Part shown: one piece after another, positions 8,184-15,760 of the stretch
Layout: each line of letters begins with the position of its first letter
How positions within the stretch are numbered: the first letter of the stretch is position 1
Source of the DNA: JAWHTC01 sp032586155
Lineage (GTDB): Bacteria > Pseudomonadota > Alphaproteobacteria > Rhodobacterales > Rhodobacteraceae
Length of the DNA stretch: 64,000 nt
NCBI RefSeq assembly: GCF_032586155.1
Contig: NZ_JAWHTC010000001.1
Coordinates: 1-64,000, forward strand
Reading direction: 5' to 3'
Position numbers and translations under genes: made by a program
The notes under the pieces: generated by a model
What the model was told of the DNA's origin: nothing
Database searches by the model: none
The model's input: the letters and a program-made list of their open reading frames with translations, nothing else

Positions 8184-9122
8184 GTGAAACAGATTATGCT
8201 TGCCGCCGCGACGGCGGCGATGGTGGCCATGCCGTTCGCGGCGCAGGCCGAATACCCGGAAAAGCCGGTGGAGTTTGTCGTGCCCTGGCCGCCTGGCGAC
8301 CTTGAGGACGTTCTGACGCGGATGATCGCTGATGACTTCCAGGCCGAATACGGTGTGCCCGCCGCCGTGGTGAACAAACCTGGCGGTGGCGGTGGTCCGT
8401 TCCCGGGGGCGATTTCAGTCGCCACTGCGCCTGCGGATGGTTACACCATCGGGTCTTTCATCATTGCCATTCCGGTTGTCGGCCCCAATATCGGCATCCC
8501 CGAGCTCAACCCCGACCCGTTCGAGCCGCTGGGCAACTTCCTGACCTATCCGTTTGTCATCGCCGCGGGCGAGAATGCGCCCTATGACGATGTTGACGGC
8601 CTGGCCGCTCATGCCAAGGAAAACGACGTGGTTCTGGGTCACTTCGGCGCGCCGCTGGTGCCGACCAAGGTGACGATGGCGCTGGCCAAGGAAAAGGGCT
8701 TTGCCTTTGCCTCGGATGCCGCGTTTGACGCACTGGATTGCAACACGCTTGCTTCGGGTGATGTGGACGTGATCAATACGACACTGCAACTGATCCTGCC
8801 CTGCCTGGACAAGGTCAAGGTGCTGGCTTCGATCGGGTCGGAACGGATTGCCCTGACGCCGGACACGCCGACGGTTGCAGAACTTGCACCGAGCCTGAAC
8901 GTGGCCCTGTGGAACGGCCTTTTCGTCCATAAGGACACACCGCAGGATGTGCGTGAGAAGATCATTGCCGTGGCCGCGAAAACCGTCATGTCGGATGCGG
9001 CCAAGAAGCTGGCTGCCGAGACCGGCGCGCTTGTCTACTGGCAGTCCGCGGACGAGGTGAAGGCACAAATCGCCAGCGATATCGAGACGCTGGGCCATAT
9101 CGGGCAAATGCTGGAACAGTAA
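8184..9122 (+). CDS. tctC: Tripartite tricarboxylate transporter solute-binding protein (Bug/TctC family)
   Basis: Periplasmic binding protein of a TTT transporter; it captures a carboxylate-type ligand and passes it to TctAB. The 312-residue precursor has a signal peptide (about residues 1-20, ending AAQA). The mature part starts with the Bug pattern EYPEKPVEFVVPWPPGD, followed by NKPGGGGG and later TPDTPTVAELAP. GTG at 8184 has GGGAGGAG about 8 bases upstream, which decides the start. The usual PPGG(G/P)TD ligand loop reads PPGDLEDVL here, so the ligand may be unusual. It is the first gene of tctCBA; the substrate is unknown. Confidence 0.9.
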   Translation: MKQIMLAAATAAMVAMPFAAQAEYPEKPVEFVVPWPPGDLEDVLTRMIADDFQAEYGVPAAVVNKPGGGGGPFPGAISVATAPADGYTIGSFIIAIPVVGPNIGIPELNPDPFEPLGNFLTYPFVIAAGENAPYDDVDGLAAHAKENDVVLGHFGAPLVPTKVTMALAKEKGFAFASDAAFDALDCNTLASGDVDVINTTLQLILPCLDKVKVLASIGSERIALTPDTPTVAELAPSLNVALWNGLFVHKDTPQDVREKIIAVAAKTVMSDAAKKLAAETGALVYWQSADEVKAQIASDIETLGHIGQMLEQ

Positions 9123-9191
9123 TCCGGACCAAACACGAAGGTGGGGCGTGGGCAACTGCGTCCCACCTGTATCATCCAATCGGGCAGTTCC

Positions 9192-9731
9192 ATGGCGCGT
9201 GTCAAAACCCTTCAAGCCTTGTTCAAACGCTATCGCCGGCCGGGGGACGTGGTCTTTGCCTGGGCGGCGTTGGTGGTCGCCGTTCTGCTGTTGTCGCAGC
9301 TGGGGGCGGAAACCAATCTGAAGGCCGGTGGCAAGCTGGTTGCGCGGCCGTGGTTCTGGCCTGCCGTGTCGCTTGGCGGGATGGCGGTTTTCGCCGCTTT
9401 GCACCTGCTGACCTCGTTGATTTCCGAGCGGATCGAAGGGCGCTGGGTCGAGATCTGGTACTGGATTCGGTCGCTTGAATATGCCGGGTGGTTCATTGCT
9501 TACGCAGCGATTGTGCCGATTGCCGGGTACCTGCCGTCAACGATTGTCTTTACCTTGGCCCTGATTTTCCGGGTCGGCTATCGCGGGTCGCGGTTCTTCT
9601 GGGCCGGGGCGGTTGGTGCGGTTGCCACCGTGCTAGTGTTCAAGTCGTTCCTGCAGGTGAAGCTGCCTGCCGGGCAGGTGTACGAATACCTGCCGGACGG
9701 CATTCGCCAGATCATGCTGACGTATTTCTGA
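9192..9731 (+). CDS. tctB: TTT transporter small membrane subunit TctB
   Basis: Small integral membrane subunit (179 residues, about four helices) that partners TctA. Helices are visible around residues 19-36, 50-72, 95-120 and 130-150. There is no sequence motif beyond the membrane pattern, so the call leans on the position between tctC and tctA. ATG at 9192 is preferred; an in-frame GTG at 9141 would add 17 residues without membrane or signal character. The gap to tctC is about 70 bases and to tctA 15, so one operon is likely. Confidence 0.85.
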   Translation: MARVKTLQALFKRYRRPGDVVFAWAALVVAVLLLSQLGAETNLKAGGKLVARPWFWPAVSLGGMAVFAALHLLTSLISERIEGRWVEIWYWIRSLEYAGWFIAYAAIVPIAGYLPSTIVFTLALIFRVGYRGSRFFWAGAVGAVATVLVFKSFLQVKLPAGQVYEYLPDGIRQIMLTYF

Positions 9732-9746
9732 CGGGGAGGGGAGAGC

Positions 9747-11264
9747 ATGGAAGACTTTCTGTCCGGTATTGAACTTCTCGCCCGTCTGGATGTGCTGATC
9801 GCGCTTTTCATCGGGTCTGTCGGTGGCGTGATCATCGGTGCCATTCCCGGGGTCGGGCCTGCGGTTGCCATCGCGATCCTGTTGCCAGCGACCTTTTCGC
9901 TGGAACCGATTGTCGGGCTGACGATGCTGCTGGGTATCTACGGGTCCTCGATGTATGGCGGGGCACTGCCGGCGGTTCTGATCAACACACCGGGAACGGC
10001 GGTGAATGCGCTCACCTCCTATGACGGCTATCCGATGACGCAGCGGGGCGAGGCCAACCGCGCCCTGTCGCTGGCCTATAGCGCCTCGTTCTGGGGCGGG
10101 ATTTTCGGCATCCTCTGCCTGATCCTGTTGTCGCCGGTCCTGGCCATCGTGGCGCCGATGTTCGGCAGCCGAGAGATTTTCCTGGCGGCGCTGCTCGGGA
10201 TCATTCTGGTGATATTTGCCCACCGTGGTCAGGTGCTGGCCGCAGGCATGCTGGCGATGTTCGGCATCTTCCTGCAGACCGTGGGTCTGGATGCGGTCAC
10301 TTATACCCAACGCTACACGTTCGATCTGAGTTGGCTGAGCTCGGGTGTGAACCTGATTGTCGTGGTGCTGGGGCTGTTTGCCCTGTCGCAGGCCTTTGTC
10401 CTGCTGGTCAGCCCGGACGAGGCACCAGAGGCAACCCATGTGAAGGGGCGGCCGACGTCCGGAATCAAGGAGGTGATGGGCAACAAGCGGGTGGCGACCG
10501 CGGCAGGCGGGTTCGGCGTGCTGATGGGGATGATCCCCGGCACGGGTGAGTTCACCGCCCAGTTCATGAGCTATACCTACGCGCAGAAGACTTCGAAAAA
10601 CCCTGACGAGTTCGGCAAGGGCAGCCCCGAAGGGCTGATTGCGTCCGAGGCGGCCAACAATGCGGTGCCGGCGGCGGCGATGATCCCGCTGTTGGCGCTG
10701 GGCATTCCCGGCGAGGCGCTGACCGCGATGATGCTGAGCGTGTTTTACATTCACAACGTGATCCCGGGTCCGGCGCTGTTCCAGAACAATATCGACCTGG
10801 TCTATGCGCTTTATATCGCGCTGATCCTTCTGAACGTGATCGTCTTTGCCTTCCTGCTGGTGTCGACCAACGTGCTGACCAAGGTGATCCAGATCCCGAC
10901 GCGGTTCCTGGGGGTGCTGATCCTGGTCCTGTCTTTTGTCGGGGTCTATTCGCTGCGAAATTCATTGACCGACTGCATGATGGCGGCCGGCTTCGGGGTG
11001 TTCGGGTTGATCCTGAAACGGTTGAACCTGCCGATTGTGCCCATCGTTCTGGGCATGGTTCTGGGCGGGATCATGGAGGTGAAACTGCGCAGCGCCATGG
11101 CACGGGTCAAGACGCCGATGGACATGATCGACAGGCCGATCGCCTTTATCCTGTTCCTGCTGATCCTGCTGGTGATCGGACTGCATATCCGGACCGAGAT
11201 CCGAGAGATTCGCGCGAAACTGCCGGAAGAAGACCACGACGTTCACGACACCCAGCTGCGCTAG
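9747..11264 (+). CDS. tctA: TTT transporter large membrane subunit TctA
   Basis: Large permease subunit of 505 residues with 10-12 predicted helices. The N-terminal family motif reads GAIPGVGPAVAIAILLPATF, and a second, related stretch (GMIPGTGEFTAQFMSY) starts the second half, as expected for the internal repeat of TctA. ATG at 9747 follows GGGGAGGGGA. The C-terminus is charged and cytoplasmic. It is the last gene of tctCBA and converges on hypC1; only 28 bases separate the two stops. Confidence 0.93.
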   Translation: MEDFLSGIELLARLDVLIALFIGSVGGVIIGAIPGVGPAVAIAILLPATFSLEPIVGLTMLLGIYGSSMYGGALPAVLINTPGTAVNALTSYDGYPMTQRGEANRALSLAYSASFWGGIFGILCLILLSPVLAIVAPMFGSREIFLAALLGIILVIFAHRGQVLAAGMLAMFGIFLQTVGLDAVTYTQRYTFDLSWLSSGVNLIVVVLGLFALSQAFVLLVSPDEAPEATHVKGRPTSGIKEVMGNKRVATAAGGFGVLMGMIPGTGEFTAQFMSYTYAQKTSKNPDEFGKGSPEGLIASEAANNAVPAAAMIPLLALGIPGEALTAMMLSVFYIHNVIPGPALFQNNIDLVYALYIALILLNVIVFAFLLVSTNVLTKVIQIPTRFLGVLILVLSFVGVYSLRNSLTDCMMAAGFGVFGLILKRLNLPIVPIVLGMVLGGIMEVKLRSAMARVKTPMDMIDRPIAFILFLLILLVIGLHIRTEIREIRAKLPEEDHDVHDTQLR

Positions 11265-11292
11265 GCAGTCGCCCCGCAGCGGGCGGTGTGTC

Positions 11293-11532
11293 TCAGGATT
11301 GCCCGTCGGGGAGCTCGTCGAGGATGTCCTTGAACAGGCGAATCGACTCGAGTGCCTCGGTTTCGGGCACGGTGCGCTGCACGAAGCCCAGGTGGATGAC
11401 CACGTAATCACCTACCGTAACGCCATCTTCCGGCATCAGCATCAGGTCGGCCCAGCGTTCCTGATCCAGCGCGTTGCAGCGGGCGCGGTGTCCGTCGATT
11501 TCGAGCACTTTCATCGGCACGGCCAGGCACAT
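11293..11532 (-). CDS. hypC: Hydrogenase assembly chaperone HypC/HupF (copy 1)
   Basis: HypC-type chaperone (79 residues) that carries the Fe(CN)2CO group with HypD and binds the large-subunit precursor. The invariant N-terminus MCLAVP with Cys2 is present, as is the OB-fold sequence GDYVVIHLGFVQ. A second, different HypC lies at 19757, so this one may be the HupF-like partner specific to the large subunit or to another hydrogenase. It is transcribed away from the rest of the locus, divergent from the hupD-like gene with 53 bases between starts. Confidence 0.9.
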   Translation of the reverse strand: MCLAVPMKVLEIDGHRARCNALDQERWADLMLMPEDGVTVGDYVVIHLGFVQRTVPETEALESIRLFKDILDELPDGQS

Positions 11533-11585
11533 TTTTCACACCACTCCATGTTGTAGCTTCCGGGTCTTTATGTATTGATCGCGCC

Positions 11586-12071
11586 ATGACGACAAGCGAT
11601 GCGACGATTTTGGTTCTTGGACTGGGCAACACACTTTTGACCGACGAGGCAGTCGGGGTGCGAGTGCTGGAACATCTTGGTACCTTTCCCGAGGATCAGA
11701 CCCGCAATCTGCGAATGCTGGATGGCGGGACAATGGGGCTGACCCTGTTGGTCGAGATGGAAGATGCGGACGCGATGGTCATCATCGATTCGGCCTATCT
11801 TGAGGCCGCGCCGGGCACGGTGGAGGTATTCGAAGGGGCCGAGATGGACCACTTTTTACGCACCCGCAGCCGCAATGCCCATGACATTGGCCTTGATGAC
11901 CTGATGGATGCGCTGCGCCTGCGCGAGGCGGTGCCCGAAAAACGCGCCCTCATTGGGGTGCAGCCTCAGGACCTGAGCGTGGGTGAGGCCCTGACCGAGG
12001 CGGTGGCCGCGGCGGTGCCGGAGGCGGCCGAGGCGGTCACGACTCTGGCGGAACGCTGGAAACCTATCTGA
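11586..12071 (+). CDS. hupD: [NiFe]-hydrogenase maturation endopeptidase (HupD/HyaD/HynD family)
   Basis: Nickel-dependent check protease that cuts the C-terminal tail from the hydrogenase large subunit once nickel is inserted. 161 residues. The three nickel-sensing ligands of the family are all in place: Glu21 (LTDEAVG), Asp68 (VIIDSA) and His99 (RNAHDIGL). The N-terminal strand ILVLGLGNTLL is typical. Its likely substrate is HynL encoded 4 kb downstream, which keeps a 15-residue tail after its last metal-binding motif. A gap of 221 bases with a candidate FNR promoter separates it from the hupH-like gene. Confidence 0.92.
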   Translation: MTTSDATILVLGLGNTLLTDEAVGVRVLEHLGTFPEDQTRNLRMLDGGTMGLTLLVEMEDADAMVIIDSAYLEAAPGTVEVFEGAEMDHFLRTRSRNAHDIGLDDLMDALRLREAVPEKRALIGVQPQDLSVGEALTEAVAAAVPEAAEAVTTLAERWKPI

Positions 12072-12161
12072 AAGATACCTGTTTTTTGATGAAAAAGCGG
12101 GCACGTTGCGAGACGATTCTTGCGATTACTATGCGTCAATCGCCGAAAATCGGTCCGCGTG

Positions 12162-12210
12162 TTGACCCAAATCAACAAATATTTGATCATCTGTCTATAT
12201 AAATATTCCG
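12162..12210 (+). promoter_or_regulatory. Class II FNR/FnrL promoter of the hydrogenase operon
   Basis: TTGACCCAAATCAA at 12162-12175 matches the FNR consensus TTGAT-N4-ATCAA in nine of ten positions. TATAAA at 12198-12203 is a good -10. A start at about 12210 puts the box centre exactly at -41.5. It lies 83 bases before the hupH-like start codon. Together this predicts oxygen-sensitive activation of the hydrogenase genes. Confidence 0.65.
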
Positions 12211-12292
12211 AGTTTTGAATGGTACTGTGACTATTGGCTTGATTGTCAGGCGTCTGGTTCAGATCACGCCAGATTCGGAAAGGTAGGGCGCG

Positions 12293-12724
12293 ATGACAAG
12301 CCCTCTTCAAGAGGTGATGTCGTATGTCGGAACGGGAAACGCGGACCCGATATTGCGCGAGATTCGGTTTGCCTTGGCCAAGCTGGTCGAGACCGGGGAA
12401 CCCACGGTCATCGACTTGGGGGCGATCCCGTTTGCCGCCGGTGACGAGCGCATTCTCGACAAGGTCCTTGGACGAGGTGAGCTTCAGGCAACGCTGACCA
12501 GCATGGGCGAAAGCCGGATCGCCGAGACCGGGGTCGCCGGGGTCTGGCGGGTCGATCATTTTGACGCGGATGGCGAGGTTCAGTCGCGATTCATCGAAGT
12601 CACATACATGCCCGAGATTTTGCGGACTCAGAAAGAGGACGCCGCTTACGCCTTGGCACGGCTGGACGAAATGCTGAACGAACGGGCCGAGGCACGCGCG
12701 CAAGCGCAATCGGGCGTGAATTAA
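12293..12724 (+). CDS. hupH: Hydrogenase expression/formation protein, HupH/HyaF C-terminal-type single domain
   Basis: Accessory protein for uptake hydrogenase maturation, thought in the family to assist the iron-sulfur small subunit. The 143-residue chain matches the HupH C-terminal domain pattern (PTVIDLGAIPF, then LGRGELQATL and GVWRVDHFDADGE, then a short acidic-to-basic tail). HupH proteins usually carry about 280 residues with two related domains; only one is present, so this is a short form. The ribosome site AGGTAGGG precedes the ATG. It is the first gene after the FNR-type promoter, with 10 bases to hynS, so co-transcription is expected. Confidence 0.75.
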   Translation: MTSPLQEVMSYVGTGNADPILREIRFALAKLVETGEPTVIDLGAIPFAAGDERILDKVLGRGELQATLTSMGESRIAETGVAGVWRVDHFDADGEVQSRFIEVTYMPEILRTQKEDAAYALARLDEMLNERAEARAQAQSGVN

Positions 12725-12734
12725 CGGAGGGACA

Positions 12735-13829
12735 ATGACTATGGTAAACAAGCCAATGCTTGGCGATCTCATGCGGGATCACGGGGTCTCGCGACGGGGG
12801 TTCCTGAAATATTGCGCAACGCTGGCTTCGGCCATGGCCTTGCCGCCGATGATGGCGCCTCGGATCGCGCATGCGCTTGAAAACGCGCCGCGGCCATCGG
12901 TGATCTGGCTGTCATTCCAGGAATGCACCGGCTGTACCGAGGCGATCACGCGGAGCCATTCACCCAGTATCGAAGACCTGATCTTCAATGCGATTTCGCT
13001 GGATTATCACCACACGCTGCAAGCGGCATCGGGGGATGCGGCGGAACATGCGCGTGAAGAAGCGATGAAAGAGCATTGGGGCAAATATGTCCTGATCGTT
13101 GACGGGTCTATCCCGTTGGAAAACCCTGAGTATTCCTGCATTGCCGGGATTTCCAACCTCGACATGCTGAAGGAAACCGCAGAAGGCGCGGCCGCGATTG
13201 TCAGCGTCGGCACCTGTGCCGCTTTTGGTGGTATCCCGCATGCCGATCCGAACCCCACGGGCGCCGTGGCGGTGAGCGACATCATAAAGGACAAGCCGAT
13301 CATCAACGTGCCGGGTTGCCCGCCAATCCCGATTGTCATGACCGGGGTTCTGGCGCATTTCCTGACCTTCGGCCTGCCGGAACTGGACGAGCTCAATCGT
13401 CCCAAGGCGTTTTATGGCGAAACCATTCACGACCGCTGCTATCGTCGGCCCTTCTATGACAAGGGTCTCTTTGCCGAGACGTTCGACGATCAGGGCGCAC
13501 GCGAGGGGTGGTGCCTGTACAAGCTGGGCTGCAAGGGGCCGACCACCAAATCGGTTTGCGCCACGGTCAAATGGAACGACCACACGTCGTTCCCGATCGA
13601 GGCCGGGCATCCCTGCCTTGGCTGTACCGAGCCCGATTTCTGGGACAATGGCGGGTTTTACAAGCCGCTGTCGGCCCCGGCGGGCGACTATCGCAAGCTG
13701 GCACAGGCCGCTGTCGGTGCGGGCGCCGCGCTTGGCGTGGGCAGTGCCGTGCTGAACCGGATGGGCAAGTCCAAGGCGGCAGCCAATCACGAAACCGTCG
13801 ATGCGCATGACCTGGAGAAAAAATCATGA
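12735..13829 (+). CDS. hynS: [NiFe]-hydrogenase small subunit, Isp-type (group 1e), Tat-exported
   Basis: Small subunit carrying the iron-sulfur relay that takes electrons from the Ni-Fe site. 364 residues. The twin-arginine signal is SRRGFLK at 19-25, so the dimer is exported folded to the periplasmic side. Cluster ligands are visible in ECTGCTE, GTCAAFGG, PGCPP, HDRCYRRPF, CLYKLGCKGP and HPCLGCTEP. A moderately hydrophobic segment near residues 318-338 may anchor the C-terminus. GGAGGG precedes the ATG. The next gene overlaps by four bases. The order hynS-isp1-isp2-hynL is the signature of the HynSL enzyme first studied in Thiocapsa roseopersicina. Confidence 0.95.
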   Translation: MTMVNKPMLGDLMRDHGVSRRGFLKYCATLASAMALPPMMAPRIAHALENAPRPSVIWLSFQECTGCTEAITRSHSPSIEDLIFNAISLDYHHTLQAASGDAAEHAREEAMKEHWGKYVLIVDGSIPLENPEYSCIAGISNLDMLKETAEGAAAIVSVGTCAAFGGIPHADPNPTGAVAVSDIIKDKPIINVPGCPPIPIVMTGVLAHFLTFGLPELDELNRPKAFYGETIHDRCYRRPFYDKGLFAETFDDQGAREGWCLYKLGCKGPTTKSVCATVKWNDHTSFPIEAGHPCLGCTEPDFWDNGGFYKPLSAPAGDYRKLAQAAVGAGAALGVGSAVLNRMGKSKAAANHETVDAHDLEKKS

Positions 13830-14491
13830 ACAATCCGTATTTCGACCTATTGATGTGGGCGCGGGGTCCGGGGTTTGACATCGCGCTGACCGTTTTCGTT
13901 GCCGGTCTCCTGATCCGGGTGCTGGAGATCCTGGTACTGGGCCGCAAGCGAGATTTTTCGAAGGCCAAGGGCAGCCCCGTCGGGCAGGGGATCAAGACGA
14001 TCTTTACCCGCTCGGTGCCGCGCAAGGGTTTGGTGAAATTCGCACCGATCACCTATATCGGCGGCTATGTTTTCCATATCGGGTTCCTGGTCGCGTTCTT
14101 CTTCTTCGCGCCACATATCGCGTTGATCTATGACCTGATCGGGATCAGCTATCCGGCGATGGGACGGGTGATTATCGAAAGCGCCACCGCGTTGGCGATC
14201 ATCGCGATCATCGCCTTGTTCTGGTCACGTATGACCGACCCGGTGCGCCGGGCGCTGACCACGTGGCAGGATTATTTGCTGCTGGTGCTGAGCGCGCTGC
14301 CGCTGATCACCGGCTATGTTGCGGTGAACAAGCTGTTCGGTGACGGCACCCTGATGCTGGCGCTGCATATCCTGAGCGCCGAGGCGCTTATGGTGGCCTT
14401 CCCGTTCACCAAGCTGACCCACGCCTTCACCTTCGTCATCTCGCGCTACTACAACGGCGCGATCCAGGGACGCAAAGGAGCTGAATCATGA
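13826..14491 (+). CDS. isp1: Isp1, cytochrome b-like membrane subunit of Isp-type hydrogenase
   Basis: Membrane protein of 221 residues with about five helices, related to NarI/DsrM-type di-heme cytochrome b. Histidines sit in or near helices (FHIGFLVAFF, LHILSAEAL, LTHAF) and are candidate haem b ligands. It should pass electrons from HynS across the membrane to the quinone pool or to Isp2. It overlaps hynS (ATGA) and isp2 (ATGA), so the three are translationally coupled. The Isp name is by gene order and family; haem binding is inferred. Confidence 0.88.
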   Translation: MNNPYFDLLMWARGPGFDIALTVFVAGLLIRVLEILVLGRKRDFSKAKGSPVGQGIKTIFTRSVPRKGLVKFAPITYIGGYVFHIGFLVAFFFFAPHIALIYDLIGISYPAMGRVIIESATALAIIAIIALFWSRMTDPVRRALTTWQDYLLLVLSALPLITGYVAVNKLFGDGTLMLALHILSAEALMVAFPFTKLTHAFTFVISRYYNGAIQGRKGAES

Positions 14492-15747
14492 CAGCCACTT
14501 TCGAGAGGGGCCTGAATGCCCTGCGCGAACAGATCGACGCCCCGGTGGCGAGCTTTTTCTCAAGCTGCGTAAGCTGTGGCCTTTGTGCCGAAGCCTGTAT
14601 CTTTTATCGCGAAACCGAGGATCCGAAATACACGCCGATCAACAAGGTCGAGCCGATGCGGAAACTGTGGAAGCGGGAATACACGCTGTTTGGCCGATTG
14701 GGCAAATACCTGGGACTCGCACCGCAGATCACCGATGAAGAGCTGACCGAATGGGAAACCCTGGTCTATGACAGCTGCACCATGTGCGGGCGTTGCACCA
14801 TGGTCTGCCCGGTGGGCAATGACATCACCATGATGATCCGCAAGATGCGCGAAGGCATGTCGGCGTCGGGCCATGGTCCGGTGGAACTGATGGGGGCCGC
14901 AGTGCGGCACACCGACGGCACGTCGCCCATGGGCGACCTGACCAAGGCGTTGCTCAAGCGGGTCGAACAGGCCAGTGCGGTGACCGGGATTGAGATCGAG
15001 GTCGACAAGCCCGGCGTGGACTACATGCTGATGTTGTCGTCGCACGAGATTGCCAGCGGCGAGGAAATGATCGCCTCGGTTGCCAAGATCATGGACAAGG
15101 CCGGCAAGACATGGACGATCTCGACCGAAGGGTTCGAGGCCACCAACGTGGGCATCCAGTTGGGCAACAAGGACGTTGCTGCCAACCTGGTCAGCCGTAT
15201 CGTCAACGCGGCCGAAAAGCTGGGCGTGAAAACGGTGATCAGCCCCGAATGCGGTCACGCCTACCAGGCGATCCGTTGGGAAGGGCCGAACCTGATCGGG
15301 CGGGAATACCCGTTCGAGGTGCGCCACATTATCGAGGTCCTTGAGCAGTTCCGCGCCGAAGGCAAACTCAAGACCAACGGCAAGGATGACAGCCGGATCA
15401 CCTTCCACGATCCGTGCCAGGTCGTGCGCCGTGGTGGCGTCTGCAAGGAACCGCGCAACCTCTTGAACATGGTGGCGAGCGATTTTGTCGAGACCGACGA
15501 TGCCGGCACGATGAACTGGTGCTGCTCGGGTGGTGGTGGTGTTGGGGCGAACCAACGCGCCAATGACATCCAGGCAAAAGCCTTTAACATGAAGAAGCGA
15601 CAGTTCGAGAAGGTGAACCCGGAAAAGGTGGTCACGATGTGTGCGTTCTGCCATTCCACGCTGGAGGACCAGCTGGAAGCCAATGACATGGATGAAATCG
15701 AAGTGCTGGGCCTGACCGAGATGATGGCCGAATACCTCGAAGAATAA
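14488..15747 (+). CDS. isp2: Isp2, HdrD/DsrK-like iron-sulfur protein
   Basis: Cytoplasmic-side electron carrier resembling the heterodisulfide reductase subunit HdrD, 419 residues. Two [4Fe-4S] motifs are clear: C27-C30-C33-C37 and C97-C100-C103-C107. The C-terminal half has CCG-type cysteine pairs (near SPECGHAY, then HDPCQVVRRGG, NWCCSGGGG and CAFCHSTL), which in HdrB/HdrD hold a special cluster for disulfide or persulfide chemistry. No signal peptide is seen. With Isp1 it would link hydrogen oxidation to a thiol/disulfide or sulfur acceptor, as in DsrMK-type complexes. Confidence 0.9.
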   Translation: MTATFERGLNALREQIDAPVASFFSSCVSCGLCAEACIFYRETEDPKYTPINKVEPMRKLWKREYTLFGRLGKYLGLAPQITDEELTEWETLVYDSCTMCGRCTMVCPVGNDITMMIRKMREGMSASGHGPVELMGAAVRHTDGTSPMGDLTKALLKRVEQASAVTGIEIEVDKPGVDYMLMLSSHEIASGEEMIASVAKIMDKAGKTWTISTEGFEATNVGIQLGNKDVAANLVSRIVNAAEKLGVKTVISPECGHAYQAIRWEGPNLIGREYPFEVRHIIEVLEQFRAEGKLKTNGKDDSRITFHDPCQVVRRGGVCKEPRNLLNMVASDFVETDDAGTMNWCCSGGGGVGANQRANDIQAKAFNMKKRQFEKVNPEKVVTMCAFCHSTLEDQLEANDMDEIEVLGLTEMMAEYLEE

Positions 15748-15760
15748 GGGACAAGGGAAC

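Noticed and set aside
11269..11287. CGCCC/GGGCG stem between tctA and hypC1 as a terminator
   Set aside because: Only a 5-bp stem with no T run on either strand; too weak to list as a feature.
12235..12250. TTGGCTTGATTGTC as a sigma-54 -24/-12 promoter for the hydrogenase operon
   Set aside because: The GG-to-GC spacing is wrong for sigma-54, while the FNR box plus TATAAA -10 gives a consistent alternative.
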